From positions 62,001 through 126,000 of the forward strand of contig NZ_ONZF01000001.1 in the NCBI RefSeq assembly GCF_900302445.1: a stretch of 64,000 nucleotides of DNA, in the 5' to 3' direction. Below are positions 41,323 to 51,066 of the stretch, one piece after another (within the stretch, counting starts at the first letter, position 1; every line of letters starts with the position of its first letter). The position numbers and the translations under genes are program-made. The notes below the pieces were generated by a model. It had not been told where the DNA came from. It made no database searches and saw only the letters and a program-made list of their open reading frames with translations. This DNA is from Palleronia abyssalis. Lineage in GTDB: Bacteria; Pseudomonadota; Alphaproteobacteria; Rhodobacterales; Rhodobacteraceae.

Positions 41323-41967
41323 TTGTCCGTCTCCCGACGCGGTCTTCTCATTATCCTGTCATCCCCGTCCGGCGCGGGCAAATCCACGCTGGCGCGGGCG
41401 CTGATGGCCTGGGATCCCAGCATCCAGTTCTCGGTCTCGGCCACGACGCGATCGCCGCGCCCGGGCGAGGTGGACGGCAAGGATTACCTTTTCGTCACGG
41501 AATCCGAGTTCAAACGGCAGGTTGCCGATGGTGACATGCTGGAACATGCCCATGTCTTCGGCAATTTCTACGGCTCGCCCAAGGGGCCGGTTCAAGAGGC
41601 CATTCACGCGGGCCGGGACGTCCTGTTCGACATCGACTGGCAGGGTGCACAGCAGATTCGAAATTCCGAGCTCAATACAAACACGCTGTCGATCTTCCTG
41701 TTGCCGCCTTCGATTCCCGAACTGCGCCGCCGTCTGGAAGCCCGCGGTCAGGACAATGACGAGACCATCGGGCGGCGGATGCAGAAAAGCTGGGACGAGA
41801 TCAGCCATTGGGACGGCTACGATTTCGTGCTGGTGAACGAGGATCTGGCCGAGACCGAGCAGAAGTTGCGTGCGATCATCACCGCGGCCCGTCTGCGCAG
41901 GACCCAACAGCCCCGCCTGACCGAGCATGTGCGCCATTTGCAAAGCGAGTTCGAGGAAACGACATGA
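41323..41967 (+). CDS. gmk: guanylate kinase
   Basis: A 214-residue enzyme phosphorylating GMP to GDP. The P-loop is [10 protein letters not shown]. The GMP-binding region has [17 protein letters not shown] and [13 protein letters not shown], and [10 protein letters not shown] follows. A TTG start at 41323 is indicated by GGAG seven bases upstream that overlaps the yicC end; no ATG is available before the P-loop. The stop overlaps the next gene's start as ATGA. Confidence 0.95.
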   Translation: MSVSRRGLLIILSSPSGAGKSTLARALMAWDPSIQFSVSATTRSPRPGEVDGKDYLFVTESEFKRQVADGDMLEHAHVFGNFYGSPKGPVQEAIHAGRDVLFDIDWQGAQQIRNSELNTNTLSIFLLPPSIPELRRRLEARGQDNDETIGRRMQKSWDEISHWDGYDFVLVNEDLAETEQKLRAIITAARLRRTQQPRLTEHVRHLQSEFEETT

Positions 41968-42485
41968 TCTACGATCTGGGCGGGGCCACGCCCCTTCTGG
42001 AAGACGGTGTCTGGGTGGCGCCGGACGCGAACGTCATTGGCCGGATTCTTCTGCGCGCCAAGGCGTCGGTCTGGTTCGGGGCCACCTTGCGCGGCGACAA
42101 CGAAACCATCGAAGTCGGCGCCGGCACGAACATCCAGGAGAACTGCGTGCTGCATACCGACATGGGGTTCCCGCTGACCATCGGGCGCGACTGCACGATC
42201 GGGCACAAGGCGATGCTTCATGGCTGCACGATCGGCGATGAAAGCCTGATCGGCATGGGGGCGACGGTTCTGAACGGAGCACGGATCGGGAAGAACTGCC
42301 TGATCGGGGCAGGGGCCCTGGTCACGGAAGGGAAGGAGGTGCCCGACGGGTCCCTCGTCCTCGGCGCGCCCGGCAAGGTCGTGCGCGAGCTCGACGCGCA
42401 GGCGATCCAGATGCTGCGCGCGTCGGCCATCCATTATCAGGAGAACGCGGCCCGCTTCTCCACGTCGCTGAAAGCCATCTCATGA
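41964..42485 (+). CDS. gamma-carbonic anhydrase-like hexapeptide-repeat protein
   Basis: A 173-residue left-handed beta-helix protein of the YrdA/PaaY gamma-class carbonic anhydrase family. It has the isoleucine-patch hexapeptides and the zinc-ligand histidines in [15 protein letters not shown]. Activity as an anhydrase is not guaranteed in this subfamily. It starts in an ATGA overlap with gmk, and its own stop overlaps the next gene in the same way, so gmk, this gene and the PLP enzyme gene form one coupled operon. Confidence 0.88.
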   Translation: MIYDLGGATPLLEDGVWVAPDANVIGRILLRAKASVWFGATLRGDNETIEVGAGTNIQENCVLHTDMGFPLTIGRDCTIGHKAMLHGCTIGDESLIGMGATVLNGARIGKNCLIGAGALVTEGKEVPDGSLVLGAPGKVVRELDAQAIQMLRASAIHYQENAARFSTSLKAIS

Positions 42486-43735
42486 GCATTTTCGACCGCC
42501 TTTTCGGCACCTCTCGCCTCGTCGACCGTCCCGCGTTGCCCGCGCCATCGACCACGAATCCGATGGCCACACAGGTGCGCCGCACCCCATGGCCCGGGGG
42601 AACGGGGCGCGCCGTTGGCACCCCGATCCAGCCCTCGGTCGTCTATGGGGCCGAAAGCCCGGACGCGCTGGACGCGATCTATGAAGGGCGCGAGGAAGGG
42701 TTCACCTATGCCCGCGAGGCGCACCCGAATGCAGCACTTCTGGCCCAAAAGATCGACGCGATGGAGGGGCTGTCGGGCGGCATGATCATGGGCTCGGGCA
42801 TGGCTGCGGTCAGCGCGGCGCTGATGGGAATTCTGAAGCAGGGCGACCACGTGATCGGCGCCGACCGTCTTTACGGCCGGTCGCTTCGCATGATGTCCGA
42901 AGAGCTGCCGAGGATGGGCATTGCGACCACCCTTGCCGATCCGACCGATGTCGAGGCCCTCCGTGCGGCGATCCGACCCGAAACCCGCATGATCCTGATC
43001 GAAGTTGTGTCGAACCCGACGTTGCGGATCGCGGACCTCAAGGGGATCGCCAAGATCGCGAAGGAAGCCGGTATCTTGCTGGCCGTGGACAACACGTTCA
43101 CAACCCCCCGTGCCGTGAGGGCCCGCGATTTCGGCGCGGATATCGTGATCCATTCTGTCACGAAGCTGCTGGCCGGTCACTCCGACGCCACGTTGGGCTA
43201 TGTGGGCGCAACGGATTCGGCGCTGATGGACCGGATGCGCGTGTTTGCCGTCACTCTGGGTCTGACGCCCAGCCCGTTCGACTGCTGGCTTGCCGAGCGG
43301 GGCCTGTATTCCTTCGACTTGCGGTATGACCGGGCCGAGGAGAACGCAGCGAAACTGGCTGCCCATATTGACGGTCTGCCCGGTGTGACGCGGGTGATCT
43401 ATCCCGGGCGGGCCGATCATCCGGATCACGAACGGGCCCGGGACCTTCTGAAGGGACGCTTCGGCAACATGGTCACGTTCGAGATCGCCGGCGGGCGTGA
43501 CGCGGCCAACCGCCTTGTTCGTGCGGCCCGGAACATCGCCTTCGCACCCACGCTGGGCGACGTTGGCACCACCATCAGTCATCCTGCGACCTCCTCTCAC
43601 CGCGCGCTCAGTCCCGAGGATCGCGAGGCCAAGGGTCTGGGCGAGGGGACGTTCCGCGTCTCGGTGGGGGTGGAACCGGCCCAGCTTCTGTGTTCCGAGT
43701 TCGAGACCGCCATACGGTCGGCTGCGAACGGCTGA
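42482..43735 (+). CDS. Cys/Met-metabolism PLP-dependent enzyme
   Basis: A 417-residue member of the cystathionine gamma-synthase/gamma-lyase family. The PLP lysine is in [15 protein letters not shown], the cofactor-binding region in [14 protein letters not shown], and the aspartate region in [11 protein letters not shown]. Possible activities are cystathionine gamma- or beta-lyase, methionine gamma-lyase or an O-acyl-homoserine sulfhydrylase; sequence reading does not decide. An N-terminal stretch of about 27 residues ([17 protein letters not shown]) precedes the fold and might be extra if ATG 42563 were used. phoR begins one base after its stop. Confidence 0.82.
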   Translation: MSIFDRLFGTSRLVDRPALPAPSTTNPMATQVRRTPWPGGTGRAVGTPIQPSVVYGAESPDALDAIYEGREEGFTYAREAHPNAALLAQKIDAMEGLSGGMIMGSGMAAVSAALMGILKQGDHVIGADRLYGRSLRMMSEELPRMGIATTLADPTDVEALRAAIRPETRMILIEVVSNPTLRIADLKGIAKIAKEAGILLAVDNTFTTPRAVRARDFGADIVIHSVTKLLAGHSDATLGYVGATDSALMDRMRVFAVTLGLTPSPFDCWLAERGLYSFDLRYDRAEENAAKLAAHIDGLPGVTRVIYPGRADHPDHERARDLLKGRFGNMVTFEIAGGRDAANRLVRAARNIAFAPTLGDVGTTISHPATSSHRALSPEDREAKGLGEGTFRVSVGVEPAQLLCSEFETAIRSAANG

Positions 43736-43736
43736 C

Positions 43737-44762
43737 ATGGCGCTGTCCGATCCCTCCGATCTGCTTCGGGCCTTGCCGCAGCCCGCATTGCTTGTCGGAT
43801 CCTCGGACCGGATCACCGCGGCGAACCCCCAGGCGGAGACGCTTCTGGGCGCGGGGCTGGTAGGGCGACACTATGTCGTGGCGCTGCGCCAGCCCGGCCT
43901 GATCGAGGCGATCGAGAAAGTCCGGGGCGACGCGACGTCCGCCCGGGCGCGGTACCTTGCACGGCGTGACGGCGTGGACAGCACATGGCGGGCCCATGCG
44001 GGCAAGATCGGCACCTCTGCCCTTGTGACGTTCGAAGACCTGTCGGCGGCGGAAGATGCCGACCAGATGCGGCGCGATTTCGTGGCCAATGTCAGCCACG
44101 AATTGAAGACCCCTCTAACCGCGATGATCGGCTTTATCGAAACATTGCGCGGTCCGGCCCGCGACGATGCCGGCGCACGGGACCGTTTTCTGGGCACCAT
44201 GGCGCAGGAAGCGAGCCGGATGAACCGGCTGGTCGAGGACCTGCTGGCGCTGTCCCGGGTCGAGGCAAACGAAAGGGTGCGCCCGCGCGAGGAAGTCGAC
44301 GTCGCCTCGATCCTCGCCTCGGTCGTGCGCGTGCTTTCGATGCAAGCCGAAGCAAGGGGAATCGACGTTGTTTGCAATGCGCCTGAGCCGCCCGTCATCA
44401 TACGCGGCGATGCGGATCAGCTTCGCCAGGTTTTCGCGAACTTGCTGGAAAACGCCATCAAGTATGGTGGGAAAACCGTTTCGCTGACGCTGACCGAACA
44501 CGCGATGCTGGACGATCTGCGCCGGCCCGGTGTCGTGGTCGAAGTGCGAGATGATGGCGTCGGCATCGACCCTATGCACGTTCCACGCCTGACCGAGCGT
44601 TTCTATCGTGTCGACAGTCACCGGTCCCGCGAGGTTGGCGGAACGGGGCTGGGCCTGGCCATCGTGAAGCACATTGTTTCGCGGCACCGGGGACGTTTGC
44701 GCACGCGCTCTCAGGTGGGGCAGGGGACGTGCTTCACAGTAAGTCTGCCCCGCGAACCTTGA
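43737..44762 (+). CDS. phoR: phosphate-regulon sensor histidine kinase PhoR
   Basis: A 341-residue kinase. A PAS-like segment (about 8-100) is followed by HisKA with His121 in NVSHELKTPLTAMIGF and an ATPase domain with NLLENAIKYGG and [12 protein letters not shown]. Unlike E. coli PhoR there is no hydrophobic anchor at the N-terminus, so this form looks cytosolic. It is assigned by its position ahead of pstSCAB-phoU-phoB. It would phosphorylate PhoB when phosphate is scarce, with PhoU and the Pst transporter restraining it. It starts one base after the PLP enzyme gene. Confidence 0.88.
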   Translation: MALSDPSDLLRALPQPALLVGSSDRITAANPQAETLLGAGLVGRHYVVALRQPGLIEAIEKVRGDATSARARYLARRDGVDSTWRAHAGKIGTSALVTFEDLSAAEDADQMRRDFVANVSHELKTPLTAMIGFIETLRGPARDDAGARDRFLGTMAQEASRMNRLVEDLLALSRVEANERVRPREEVDVASILASVVRVLSMQAEARGIDVVCNAPEPPVIIRGDADQLRQVFANLLENAIKYGGKTVSLTLTEHAMLDDLRRPGVVVEVRDDGVGIDPMHVPRLTERFYRVDSHRSREVGGTGLGLAIVKHIVSRHRGRLRTRSQVGQGTCFTVSLPREP

Positions 44763-44781
44763 CGCCGCGGAATTATGAACT

Positions 44782-44810
44782 TTGTCATCAAACTGTTACG
44801 TGAGCGTTAC
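44782..44810 (+). promoter_or_regulatory. Pho box (three 11-bp-spaced repeats) before pstS
   Basis: TTGTCAT (44782), CTGTTAC (44793) and GCGTTAC (44804) are spaced exactly 11 bp apart, matching the PhoB-binding repeat CTGTCAT with 4-bp linkers. The site lies 83 bp before the pstS start, so phosphate-starvation induction by PhoB is expected. Confidence 0.85.
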
Positions 44811-44892
44811 AAAAGCGACTCCGAACGCGCCTAGTCAGCCCTCCAAGGCCGCCTCGACGCGGTCTCAACGAAAGACAGACCAGGAGATTCCA

Positions 44893-45939
44893 ATGTCCTT
44901 CGCAAAAGCCACCGCATCCGTCGCCATTCTGGCCGCGGCCGCGACCGCCGCGTCCGCCCAAGGCCGCGAGCAGGTCCAAGTCGCCGGTTCGTCCACCGTG
45001 CTGCCCTACGCCAACATCGTCGCCGAATACTTCGGCGAATCCACCGAGTTCCCGACTCCCGTCATCCAGTCGGGCGGCTCCTCGGCCGGCCTCAAGCTGT
45101 TCTGCGAAGGCGTGGGCGAGAACACCATCGACATCGCCAACGCCTCGCGCGCCATCCGCCCCGCCGAGGTCGAAACCTGCGCCGCGAACGGCGTGAGCGA
45201 CATCATCGAAGTCCGCATCGGCTATGACGGCATCGTCTTCGCCAGCCAGACCGACGGCCCGGCCTTCAACGAGTTCGAGCCCGCCCAGTGGTATCAGGCT
45301 ATGGCCGCCGAACTGCCCCAGGACGGCGAGATGGTGTCGAACCCGAACACCAACTGGACCGACGTCGACAGCGAATTGCCCGACGCCGAGATCCTGGCCT
45401 TTATCCCGGGCACCAAGCACGGCACCCGTGAAGTCTTCGAGGAAAAGGTCCTGCTGCAGGGCTGCGAAGACACGGGCGCGATGCAGTCCATGATGGACAT
45501 GGGCATGGACGAAGATGCCGCGGAAGAGGCCTGCATGGCCGTTCGCAACGACGGCGCCGCCGTGGACATCGATGGCGACTACACCGAGACGCTGGCCCGC
45601 ATCGAATCGAACCCGCAGGGCGTCGGTGTCTTCGGCCTGTCCTTCTACGAGAACAACACCGACGTTCTGAAGGTCGCCACCATGGGCGGTATCGAGCCGT
45701 CGACCGAGACGATCTCGACCGGCGAATATCCCGTGTCGCGTCCGCTGTATTTCTACATCAAGGGCGCGCATATCGGTGTCATTCCCGGCCTGAAGGAATA
45801 CGCCTCGTTCTTCGTCAGCGACCAGATCGCCGGTCAGGGCGGCCCGCTTGCCGATTACGGACTGGTCCCCGACCCTGAGCTTGCCGCGACCCAGCAGAAG
45901 ATCTCGGACGAGGAAACCATGTCGGCCGACGCGTCCTGA
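44893..45939 (+). CDS. pstS: phosphate ABC transporter substrate-binding protein PstS
   Basis: A 348-residue periplasmic protein. A signal peptide (ATASVAILAAAATAASAQG) precedes the phosphate-binding opening VAGSSTVLPYANIVAEYF and the GGSSAGLKLFCEG loop. TKHGTREVFEEKVL is a further conserved binding region. The ATG at 44893 follows CAGGAGATTCCA. A strong hairpin with T run after the stop probably raises pstS mRNA relative to the permease genes. Confidence 0.95.
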   Translation: MSFAKATASVAILAAAATAASAQGREQVQVAGSSTVLPYANIVAEYFGESTEFPTPVIQSGGSSAGLKLFCEGVGENTIDIANASRAIRPAEVETCAANGVSDIIEVRIGYDGIVFASQTDGPAFNEFEPAQWYQAMAAELPQDGEMVSNPNTNWTDVDSELPDAEILAFIPGTKHGTREVFEEKVLLQGCEDTGAMQSMMDMGMDEDAAEEACMAVRNDGAAVDIDGDYTETLARIESNPQGVGVFGLSFYENNTDVLKVATMGGIEPSTETISTGEYPVSRPLYFYIKGAHIGVIPGLKEYASFFVSDQIAGQGGPLADYGLVPDPELAATQQKISDEETMSADAS

Positions 45940-45958
45940 GCGACGATCTACCATTGCC

Positions 45959-45986
45959 GGGGGCGGCCATCCGGCCGTCCCCTTTT
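45959..45986 (+). terminator. attenuator-like hairpin between pstS and pstC
   Basis: A 10-bp stem GGGGGCGGCC / GGCCGTCCCC (one G-U) with loop ATCC is followed by TTTT. It lies 20 bp after pstS and 25 bp before pstC and likely terminates part of the transcripts. Confidence 0.8.
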
Positions 45987-46010
45987 CGTACCTGAAACCC
46001 GGGGGGTTGA

Positions 46011-47468
46011 ATGTCGGTGTTCTGGATCCTGGTCATCCTCGTGGGACTGGCTATCGTGGGCTTCGCGCTTGGACGGCGCCGGGCCATTGGCTCGGCCGGT
46101 GGCGATCCCAAGACCTTGCACTCGCGGCCGAACTATTACGGCGTCGGCGTCGCACTCGCCGCACTGATCCCGTCGCTTGCCCTGCTGGCGATCTGGCTGT
46201 TCGTTCAGCCCCTCTACATCGATGCGCAGGTCGCTACCCAAATTGCCGATGCCGCGATCCCCGAAGGTTCGACCCGCGGCCTGATGATGGGCGATATCGA
46301 GCGCCTGGCGGCCGGGTTCGATCAGCTTGAATCGCGCGGGCTTATGACGCCGGAGGAGATCGCGGCCCTCGGACCCGACGACGATATTCGCGGGCGCCTT
46401 GGCGAGGTCGGCCTTGCCCTCGGCTCTAACGTGTCGGCCGAGACCCTTGATGCCGCCCGTACCTTCCGCAGCCTGTCTGCCACCGGGGGCATTCTGATGA
46501 CGGTGGCCGTCCTTCTGGCGGGCGCCGCGGGGTTCGCGATCAATCTGGCCCGCGTTCATCACAGCAAACGCGCCCGCAACCAGGTCGAAAGCGTCATACT
46601 TGCTCTGCTTCTGGCGGCGGCGTGTATCGCAATTCTGACGACGGCCGGCATCGTGCTGTCGATGCTGTTCGAGTCCATCAATTTCTTCCGCCAGTACCCG
46701 ATCACCGAGTTCTTCTTCGGCCTGCAATGGGCGCCGAACTTCCGCGGCAACTCCGATCTGGGGATCATCCCGCTGCTATGGGGAACACTCTATATTTCGC
46801 TGATCGCGCTTCTGGTGGCGGTGCCCATCGGCCTGTTCTCGGCGATCTACCTGTCGGAATATGCCGGACGGCGGATGCGGGCCATCGCAAAGCCCTTGAT
46901 CGAGGTGTTGGCCGGCATTCCCACCATCGTCTACGGCCTGTTCGCGCTTCTGGTCGTGGGCCCGATGCTGCGGGATTACTTCGCGCAGCCTCTGGGACTT
47001 GGCAATTCGGGGTCGTCGGTGATGACGGCGGGCCTTGTGATGGGGATCATGCTGATCCCGTTCGTGTCGTCGCTGTCTGACGACATCATCTCGGCCGTGC
47101 CGCAATCCATGCGGGACGGGTCGCTGGGTCTTGGTGCGACCAAGGCCGAAACCATCCGTCAGGTCGTCGTGCCAGCCGCACTTCCGGGTATCGTGGGCGC
47201 CATCCTGTTGGCCGCGTCGCGTGCCATCGGCGAGACGATGATCGTGGTACTGGGGGCAGGGGCCGCGGCCCGCCTGTCACTCAACCCGTTCGAGGCCATG
47301 ACCACCGTCACCGTCAAGATCGTCAGCCAGCTGACCGGCGACACCAACTTTGCCTCGCCCGAGACGCTGGTGGCCTTCGCGCTTGGCCTGACCCTTTTCG
47401 TCATAACGCTGGGGCTGAACGTCTTCGCCCTGTTCATCGTGCGCCGCTACCGGGAGCAATACGACTGA
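46011..47468 (+). CDS. pstC: phosphate ABC transporter permease PstC
   Basis: A 485-residue inner-membrane permease, longer than E. coli PstC (319). It has a periplasmic insert between the second and third membrane spans (about 65-160), as is usual for alphaproteobacterial PstC. The permease core contains GTLYISLIALLVAVPIGLFS, LAGIPTIVYGLFAL and the EAA-loop region DGSLGLGATKAETIRQVVVP. A GGGGGG tract precedes the ATG. The stop overlaps the pstA start as TGATG. Confidence 0.94.
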   Translation: MSVFWILVILVGLAIVGFALGRRRAIGSAGGDPKTLHSRPNYYGVGVALAALIPSLALLAIWLFVQPLYIDAQVATQIADAAIPEGSTRGLMMGDIERLAAGFDQLESRGLMTPEEIAALGPDDDIRGRLGEVGLALGSNVSAETLDAARTFRSLSATGGILMTVAVLLAGAAGFAINLARVHHSKRARNQVESVILALLLAAACIAILTTAGIVLSMLFESINFFRQYPITEFFFGLQWAPNFRGNSDLGIIPLLWGTLYISLIALLVAVPIGLFSAIYLSEYAGRRMRAIAKPLIEVLAGIPTIVYGLFALLVVGPMLRDYFAQPLGLGNSGSSVMTAGLVMGIMLIPFVSSLSDDIISAVPQSMRDGSLGLGATKAETIRQVVVPAALPGIVGAILLAASRAIGETMIVVLGAGAAARLSLNPFEAMTTVTVKIVSQLTGDTNFASPETLVAFALGLTLFVITLGLNVFALFIVRRYREQYD

Positions 47469-48802
47469 TGACCGCCATTCCCGACACCCCGTCCCGGCCC
47501 TCAAGCATCCTCGAAGCCGATGCGCGGACCCGCAAACGCAATGCCGCAGAAAAGCGGTTCCGCATGTACGGCCTGGGGGCGATCTTCGTCGGTCTGACCG
47601 CACTGGTTCTCCTGCTGACGTCGATTCTGATGCAAGGCCTGCCAGCGTTCCAGCAAAGCTATGTCACGCTGGAGGTGCCGCTTCTGGAGGACACGCTGGA
47701 CCCCAGCGGCGAGAGGAATATCGACGACATCGCCGGCGTGATCTCGTTCGGCTACAACGGTTTGATCGAGCAGGCGGTGGAAGACGCCATCGAGACTCAG
47801 GGGATCGAGATCGAGGGGCTGGACGATCCGGCCGAGATCGTCTCGAACCAGGCCGCTGCGCAAGTGCGCAGATTCGTGCTGGCCAATCCCGAGCGGATCG
47901 GCACGTCCGAGACGTTCCGCTTCCTGACAACCTCGCGGGTCGACCAGTATTACAAGGGTCAGGTCACCATGGCCTCGGCCGAGCGGGACAGCCAGATCTC
48001 GCCCCAACAGTTGCAACTGGCCGAGGCCTTGGCCGAGGCGGGTCTTCTGGAGCAGTCCTTCAACTGGAACTTCGTGACTCAGCCTGATGCGTCGGACCAG
48101 CGCCCCGAGGCGGCCGGGCTTGGCGTCGCGATCCTTGGGTCGGCCTACATGATGCTGATCGTCCTGTGTCTTGCGCTGCCGATCGGGGTCGCCGCGTCGA
48201 TCTACCTTGAGGAATTCGCACCGACGAACCGCATCACCGACATCATTGAGGTCAATATCTCGAACCTCGCGGCGGTGCCCTCCATCGTGTTCGGCATCCT
48301 GGGCCTGGCGATTTTCATCAATTTCGCGGGTCTGCCGCAATCGGCACCCATCGTGGGCGGGCTTGTTCTGACGCTGATGACGCTGCCGACCATCATCATC
48401 TCGACACGGGCGTCGCTGAAATCTGTGCCGCCTTCGATCCGCGATGCGGCCCTCGGGGTCGGCGCGTCAAAGATGCAGGCGGTGTTCCACCACGTCCTGC
48501 CGCTGGCCGGCCCCGGCATCCTGACCGGCACGATCATCGGCCTGGCGCAGGCCCTTGGCGAAACCGCGCCGCTTCTGCTGATCGGCATGGTTGCCTTTGT
48601 GACCGAATACCCCGACGCCCCGCCCGAAGGATTCTTCGATCCCGCCACGGCATTGCCCGTTCAGGTCTATAACTGGACCCAACGTGCCGATCCCGCCTTT
48701 GCCGAACGGGCCAGCGGAGCCATCATCGTATTGCTGGTCTTCCTGGCCATCATGAACATCACGGCAATCCTGCTTCGCCGCAGGTTCGAACGGCGCTGGT
48801 GA
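47468..48802 (+). CDS. pstA: phosphate ABC transporter permease PstA
   Basis: A 444-residue inner-membrane permease. An N-terminal DUF3333-type domain with one membrane span (about 35-58) and a periplasmic region to about 200 precedes the permease core. The core has LCLALPIGVAASIYLEEFAP, AAVPSIVFGILGLAIF and AALGVGASKMQAVFHHVLP. It forms the pore with PstC. Its start is coupled to pstC by a one-base overlap. Confidence 0.94.
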   Translation: MTAIPDTPSRPSSILEADARTRKRNAAEKRFRMYGLGAIFVGLTALVLLLTSILMQGLPAFQQSYVTLEVPLLEDTLDPSGERNIDDIAGVISFGYNGLIEQAVEDAIETQGIEIEGLDDPAEIVSNQAAAQVRRFVLANPERIGTSETFRFLTTSRVDQYYKGQVTMASAERDSQISPQQLQLAEALAEAGLLEQSFNWNFVTQPDASDQRPEAAGLGVAILGSAYMMLIVLCLALPIGVAASIYLEEFAPTNRITDIIEVNISNLAAVPSIVFGILGLAIFINFAGLPQSAPIVGGLVLTLMTLPTIIISTRASLKSVPPSIRDAALGVGASKMQAVFHHVLPLAGPGILTGTIIGLAQALGETAPLLLIGMVAFVTEYPDAPPEGFFDPATALPVQVYNWTQRADPAFAERASGAIIVLLVFLAIMNITAILLRRRFERRW

Positions 48803-48814
48803 ATGGAGGATAGA

Positions 48815-49612
48815 ATGAAAGACGTGAGAGCCGACGAGAGAGACACGACCATGAACGACGTGAAAATCGAAACAAAGGGCGTTCAGGTGTACTATGGCGA
48901 AAACCACGCCATCAAGGACGTAAGCCTTGCGATCAAGGACAAGACGGTCACCGCCTTCATCGGCCCCTCGGGCTGCGGGAAATCGACGTTCCTGCGCTGC
49001 TTGAACCGCATGAACGACACGATCGACATTGCCCGGATCGAGGGCGAGATTTCGATCGACGGCGAGGATATCTATGATCCCCGCGTCGATCCGGTGCAGT
49101 TGCGCGCCAAGGTTGGCATGGTGTTCCAGAAGCCGAACCCGTTCCCGAAATCGATCTTTGACAACGTGGCCTACGGGCCGAAGATTCACGGGCTTGCCAG
49201 CAACAAGGCCGAGCTGGACGAAATCGTGGAAACCTCGCTTCGGCGTGCGGCGATTTGGGATGAGGTGAAGGACCGTCTGCAAGCGCCCGGCACCGGGCTT
49301 TCGGGCGGCCAGCAGCAGCGTCTGTGCATCGCCCGCGCCGTGGCCACGTCTCCGGAAGTGCTGCTGATGGACGAACCCTGCTCGGCGCTCGACCCGATTG
49401 CCACCGCGCAGGTCGAAGAACTGATCTCCGAGCTGCGCACCCGTTATTCCGTCGTGATCGTGACGCACTCCATGCAGCAGGCGGCCCGGGTCAGCCAGAA
49501 GACGGCCTTCTTCCACCTGGGCGATATGGTCGAATACGGCGAGACCGACGACATTTTCACCAATCCGCAGGATCCGCGGACTGAAAAATACATTACCGGC
49601 CGGATCGGCTGA
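48815..49612 (+). CDS. pstB: phosphate ABC transporter ATP-binding protein PstB
   Basis: A 265-residue ABC ATPase with Walker [10 protein letters not shown], the PstB motif [10 protein letters not shown], signature [14 protein letters not shown] and Walker [13 protein letters not shown]. The ATG at 48815 has GGAGG about five bases upstream; MNDVKIE at 48851 is the alternative that best matches typical PstB N-termini. It lies 12 bp after pstA. Confidence 0.94.
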   Translation: MKDVRADERDTTMNDVKIETKGVQVYYGENHAIKDVSLAIKDKTVTAFIGPSGCGKSTFLRCLNRMNDTIDIARIEGEISIDGEDIYDPRVDPVQLRAKVGMVFQKPNPFPKSIFDNVAYGPKIHGLASNKAELDEIVETSLRRAAIWDEVKDRLQAPGTGLSGGQQQRLCIARAVATSPEVLLMDEPCSALDPIATAQVEELISELRTRYSVVIVTHSMQQAARVSQKTAFFHLGDMVEYGETDDIFTNPQDPRTEKYITGRIG

Positions 49613-49625
49613 GGGGGGTACGACG

Positions 49626-50339
49626 ATGAGCGAAGGGCAACATATTCTTTCGGCGTTCGACAGGGATCTTGAAGGCCTCCAGGCCAAGGTTCTTCGCATG
49701 GGCGGATTGGTCGAGGCGGCGATCACCGATGCGGTCACCGCACTGGAAACCCGCGACGAGGAGCTGGCCCAGAAGGTCCGAGAGAACGACAAGAGCATCG
49801 ACGAGATCGAGGCTGTCGTGAACGAAGAAGCCGCCCGCGTGGTCGCCTTGCGTGCGCCCATCGCCAGCGACATGCGCCTGGTGCTGTCGGTGATCAAGAT
49901 CAGCGCCAACCTCGAACGCATTGGCGACTATGCCAAGAACCTGGCCAAGCGCACCAACATCCTGCTGGAGCTTCCGCCCATCGAAGGCGCGCCGCGGTCC
50001 ATTCGCCGCATGGCCCGCGAGGTCGAGCGGATGCTGCACGACGTCCTTGATGCCTATATTCAGCGCGATGCGAAGCTGGCCCATGACGTGCGCAACCGCG
50101 ACGAGGACGTGGACCAGATGTACACGGCCATCTTCCGCGAATTCTTGACCTACATGATGGAAGATCCGCGCAACATCACGGCTTGCATGCACCTGCATTT
50201 CATCGCCAAGAACATCGAACGCATGGGGGATCATACCACCTCCATCGCCGATCAGGTGATCTATACGATCGAGGGGAACCAACCGGGCGGCGAACGTCCC
50301 AAAGGCGACCGGACCTCGACCGAGGTTTTCGAGGGCTAG
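49626..50339 (+). CDS. phoU: phosphate transport system regulator PhoU
   Basis: A 237-residue helical protein with two PhoU repeats, each containing the metal-binding E-D/R helices: VRENDKSIDEIE ... SANLERIGDYAKNLA and VRNRDEDVDQMY ... IAKNIERMGDHTTSIA. PhoU connects the Pst transporter to PhoR and keeps the regulon off when phosphate is sufficient. GAGGGGGG precedes the ATG, 13 bp after pstB; phoB follows 3 bp after its stop. Confidence 0.95.
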   Translation: MSEGQHILSAFDRDLEGLQAKVLRMGGLVEAAITDAVTALETRDEELAQKVRENDKSIDEIEAVVNEEAARVVALRAPIASDMRLVLSVIKISANLERIGDYAKNLAKRTNILLELPPIEGAPRSIRRMAREVERMLHDVLDAYIQRDAKLAHDVRNRDEDVDQMYTAIFREFLTYMMEDPRNITACMHLHFIAKNIERMGDHTTSIADQVIYTIEGNQPGGERPKGDRTSTEVFEG

Positions 50340-50342
50340 ACG

Positions 50343-51029
50343 ATGTCCACCAAACCCCATGTCCTGATCGTGGAAGACGAAGCGTCGCAGCGCGAAATCC
50401 TTGCCTATAACCTCGAGGCAGAAGGGTTTGCCGTCACGCGCGCGGAAACCGGCGACGAGGCGCTGACCCTGTTCGAGGAAGCCGCGCCGGACATCGTCGT
50501 TCTGGACTGGATGCTGCCGGGCGTCTCGGGGATCGAGATTTGCCGACGGCTCAAGCGCAAGGATACGGGGCAGGGGGTCCCGGTCATCATGCTCTCTGCC
50601 CGGACCGAAGAAGGCGATCGCGTCCGGGGCCTGGAAACCGGGGCGGACGACTATGTCACCAAGCCCTATTCCGTCGCCGAGCTGATGGCCCGGGTCAGGG
50701 CGCAGTTGCGTCGTAGCCGGCCCATCACAGTGGGCGAGGCTCTGACCTTCGACGGTATCATCCTGGACCCGGAAACCCACCGCGTCACACGCGAAGGCCA
50801 GGAATTGCGCCTGGGCCCAACCGAGTTTCGCCTGCTTGCCACGCTTCTGGAGCGACCCGGCCGTGTCTGGAGCCGAGAGCAGCTTCTGGACAGGGTCTGG
50901 GGTCGCGATATCTATGTCGATAGCCGCACTGTCGACGTTCACGTGGGTCGTTTGCGCAAGGCGCTTGGCGTGCCGAAAATGCCTGACCCGATCCGAACGA
51001 TCCGGGGCGCGGGCTACGCGTTGGGCTAG
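50343..51029 (+). CDS. phoB: phosphate regulon response regulator PhoB
   Basis: A 228-residue OmpR-type regulator. The receiver has the acidic pair in VEDE, Asp55 in VVLDWMLPG and the lysine in TKPYS. The C-terminal winged helix has LRLGPTEFRLLATLLERPGR and VDVHVGRLRKALG, the DNA-reading helix region. It binds Pho boxes such as that before pstS. It is the last gene of the phoR-to-phoB set, followed after 37 bp by an AI-2E-family permease gene. Confidence 0.94.
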   Translation: MSTKPHVLIVEDEASQREILAYNLEAEGFAVTRAETGDEALTLFEEAAPDIVVLDWMLPGVSGIEICRRLKRKDTGQGVPVIMLSARTEEGDRVRGLETGADDYVTKPYSVAELMARVRAQLRRSRPITVGEALTFDGIILDPETHRVTREGQELRLGPTEFRLLATLLERPGRVWSREQLLDRVWGRDIYVDSRTVDVHVGRLRKALGVPKMPDPIRTIRGAGYALG

Positions 51030-51066
51030 GTGCGGAACCTCGGCCAAGCCGCGGCGTTCCGTCGCC

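Noticed and set aside
44788-45954. 388-codon minus-strand frame opposite pstS
   Set aside because: Shadow of pstS; the Pho box and ribosome binding site support only the plus strand.
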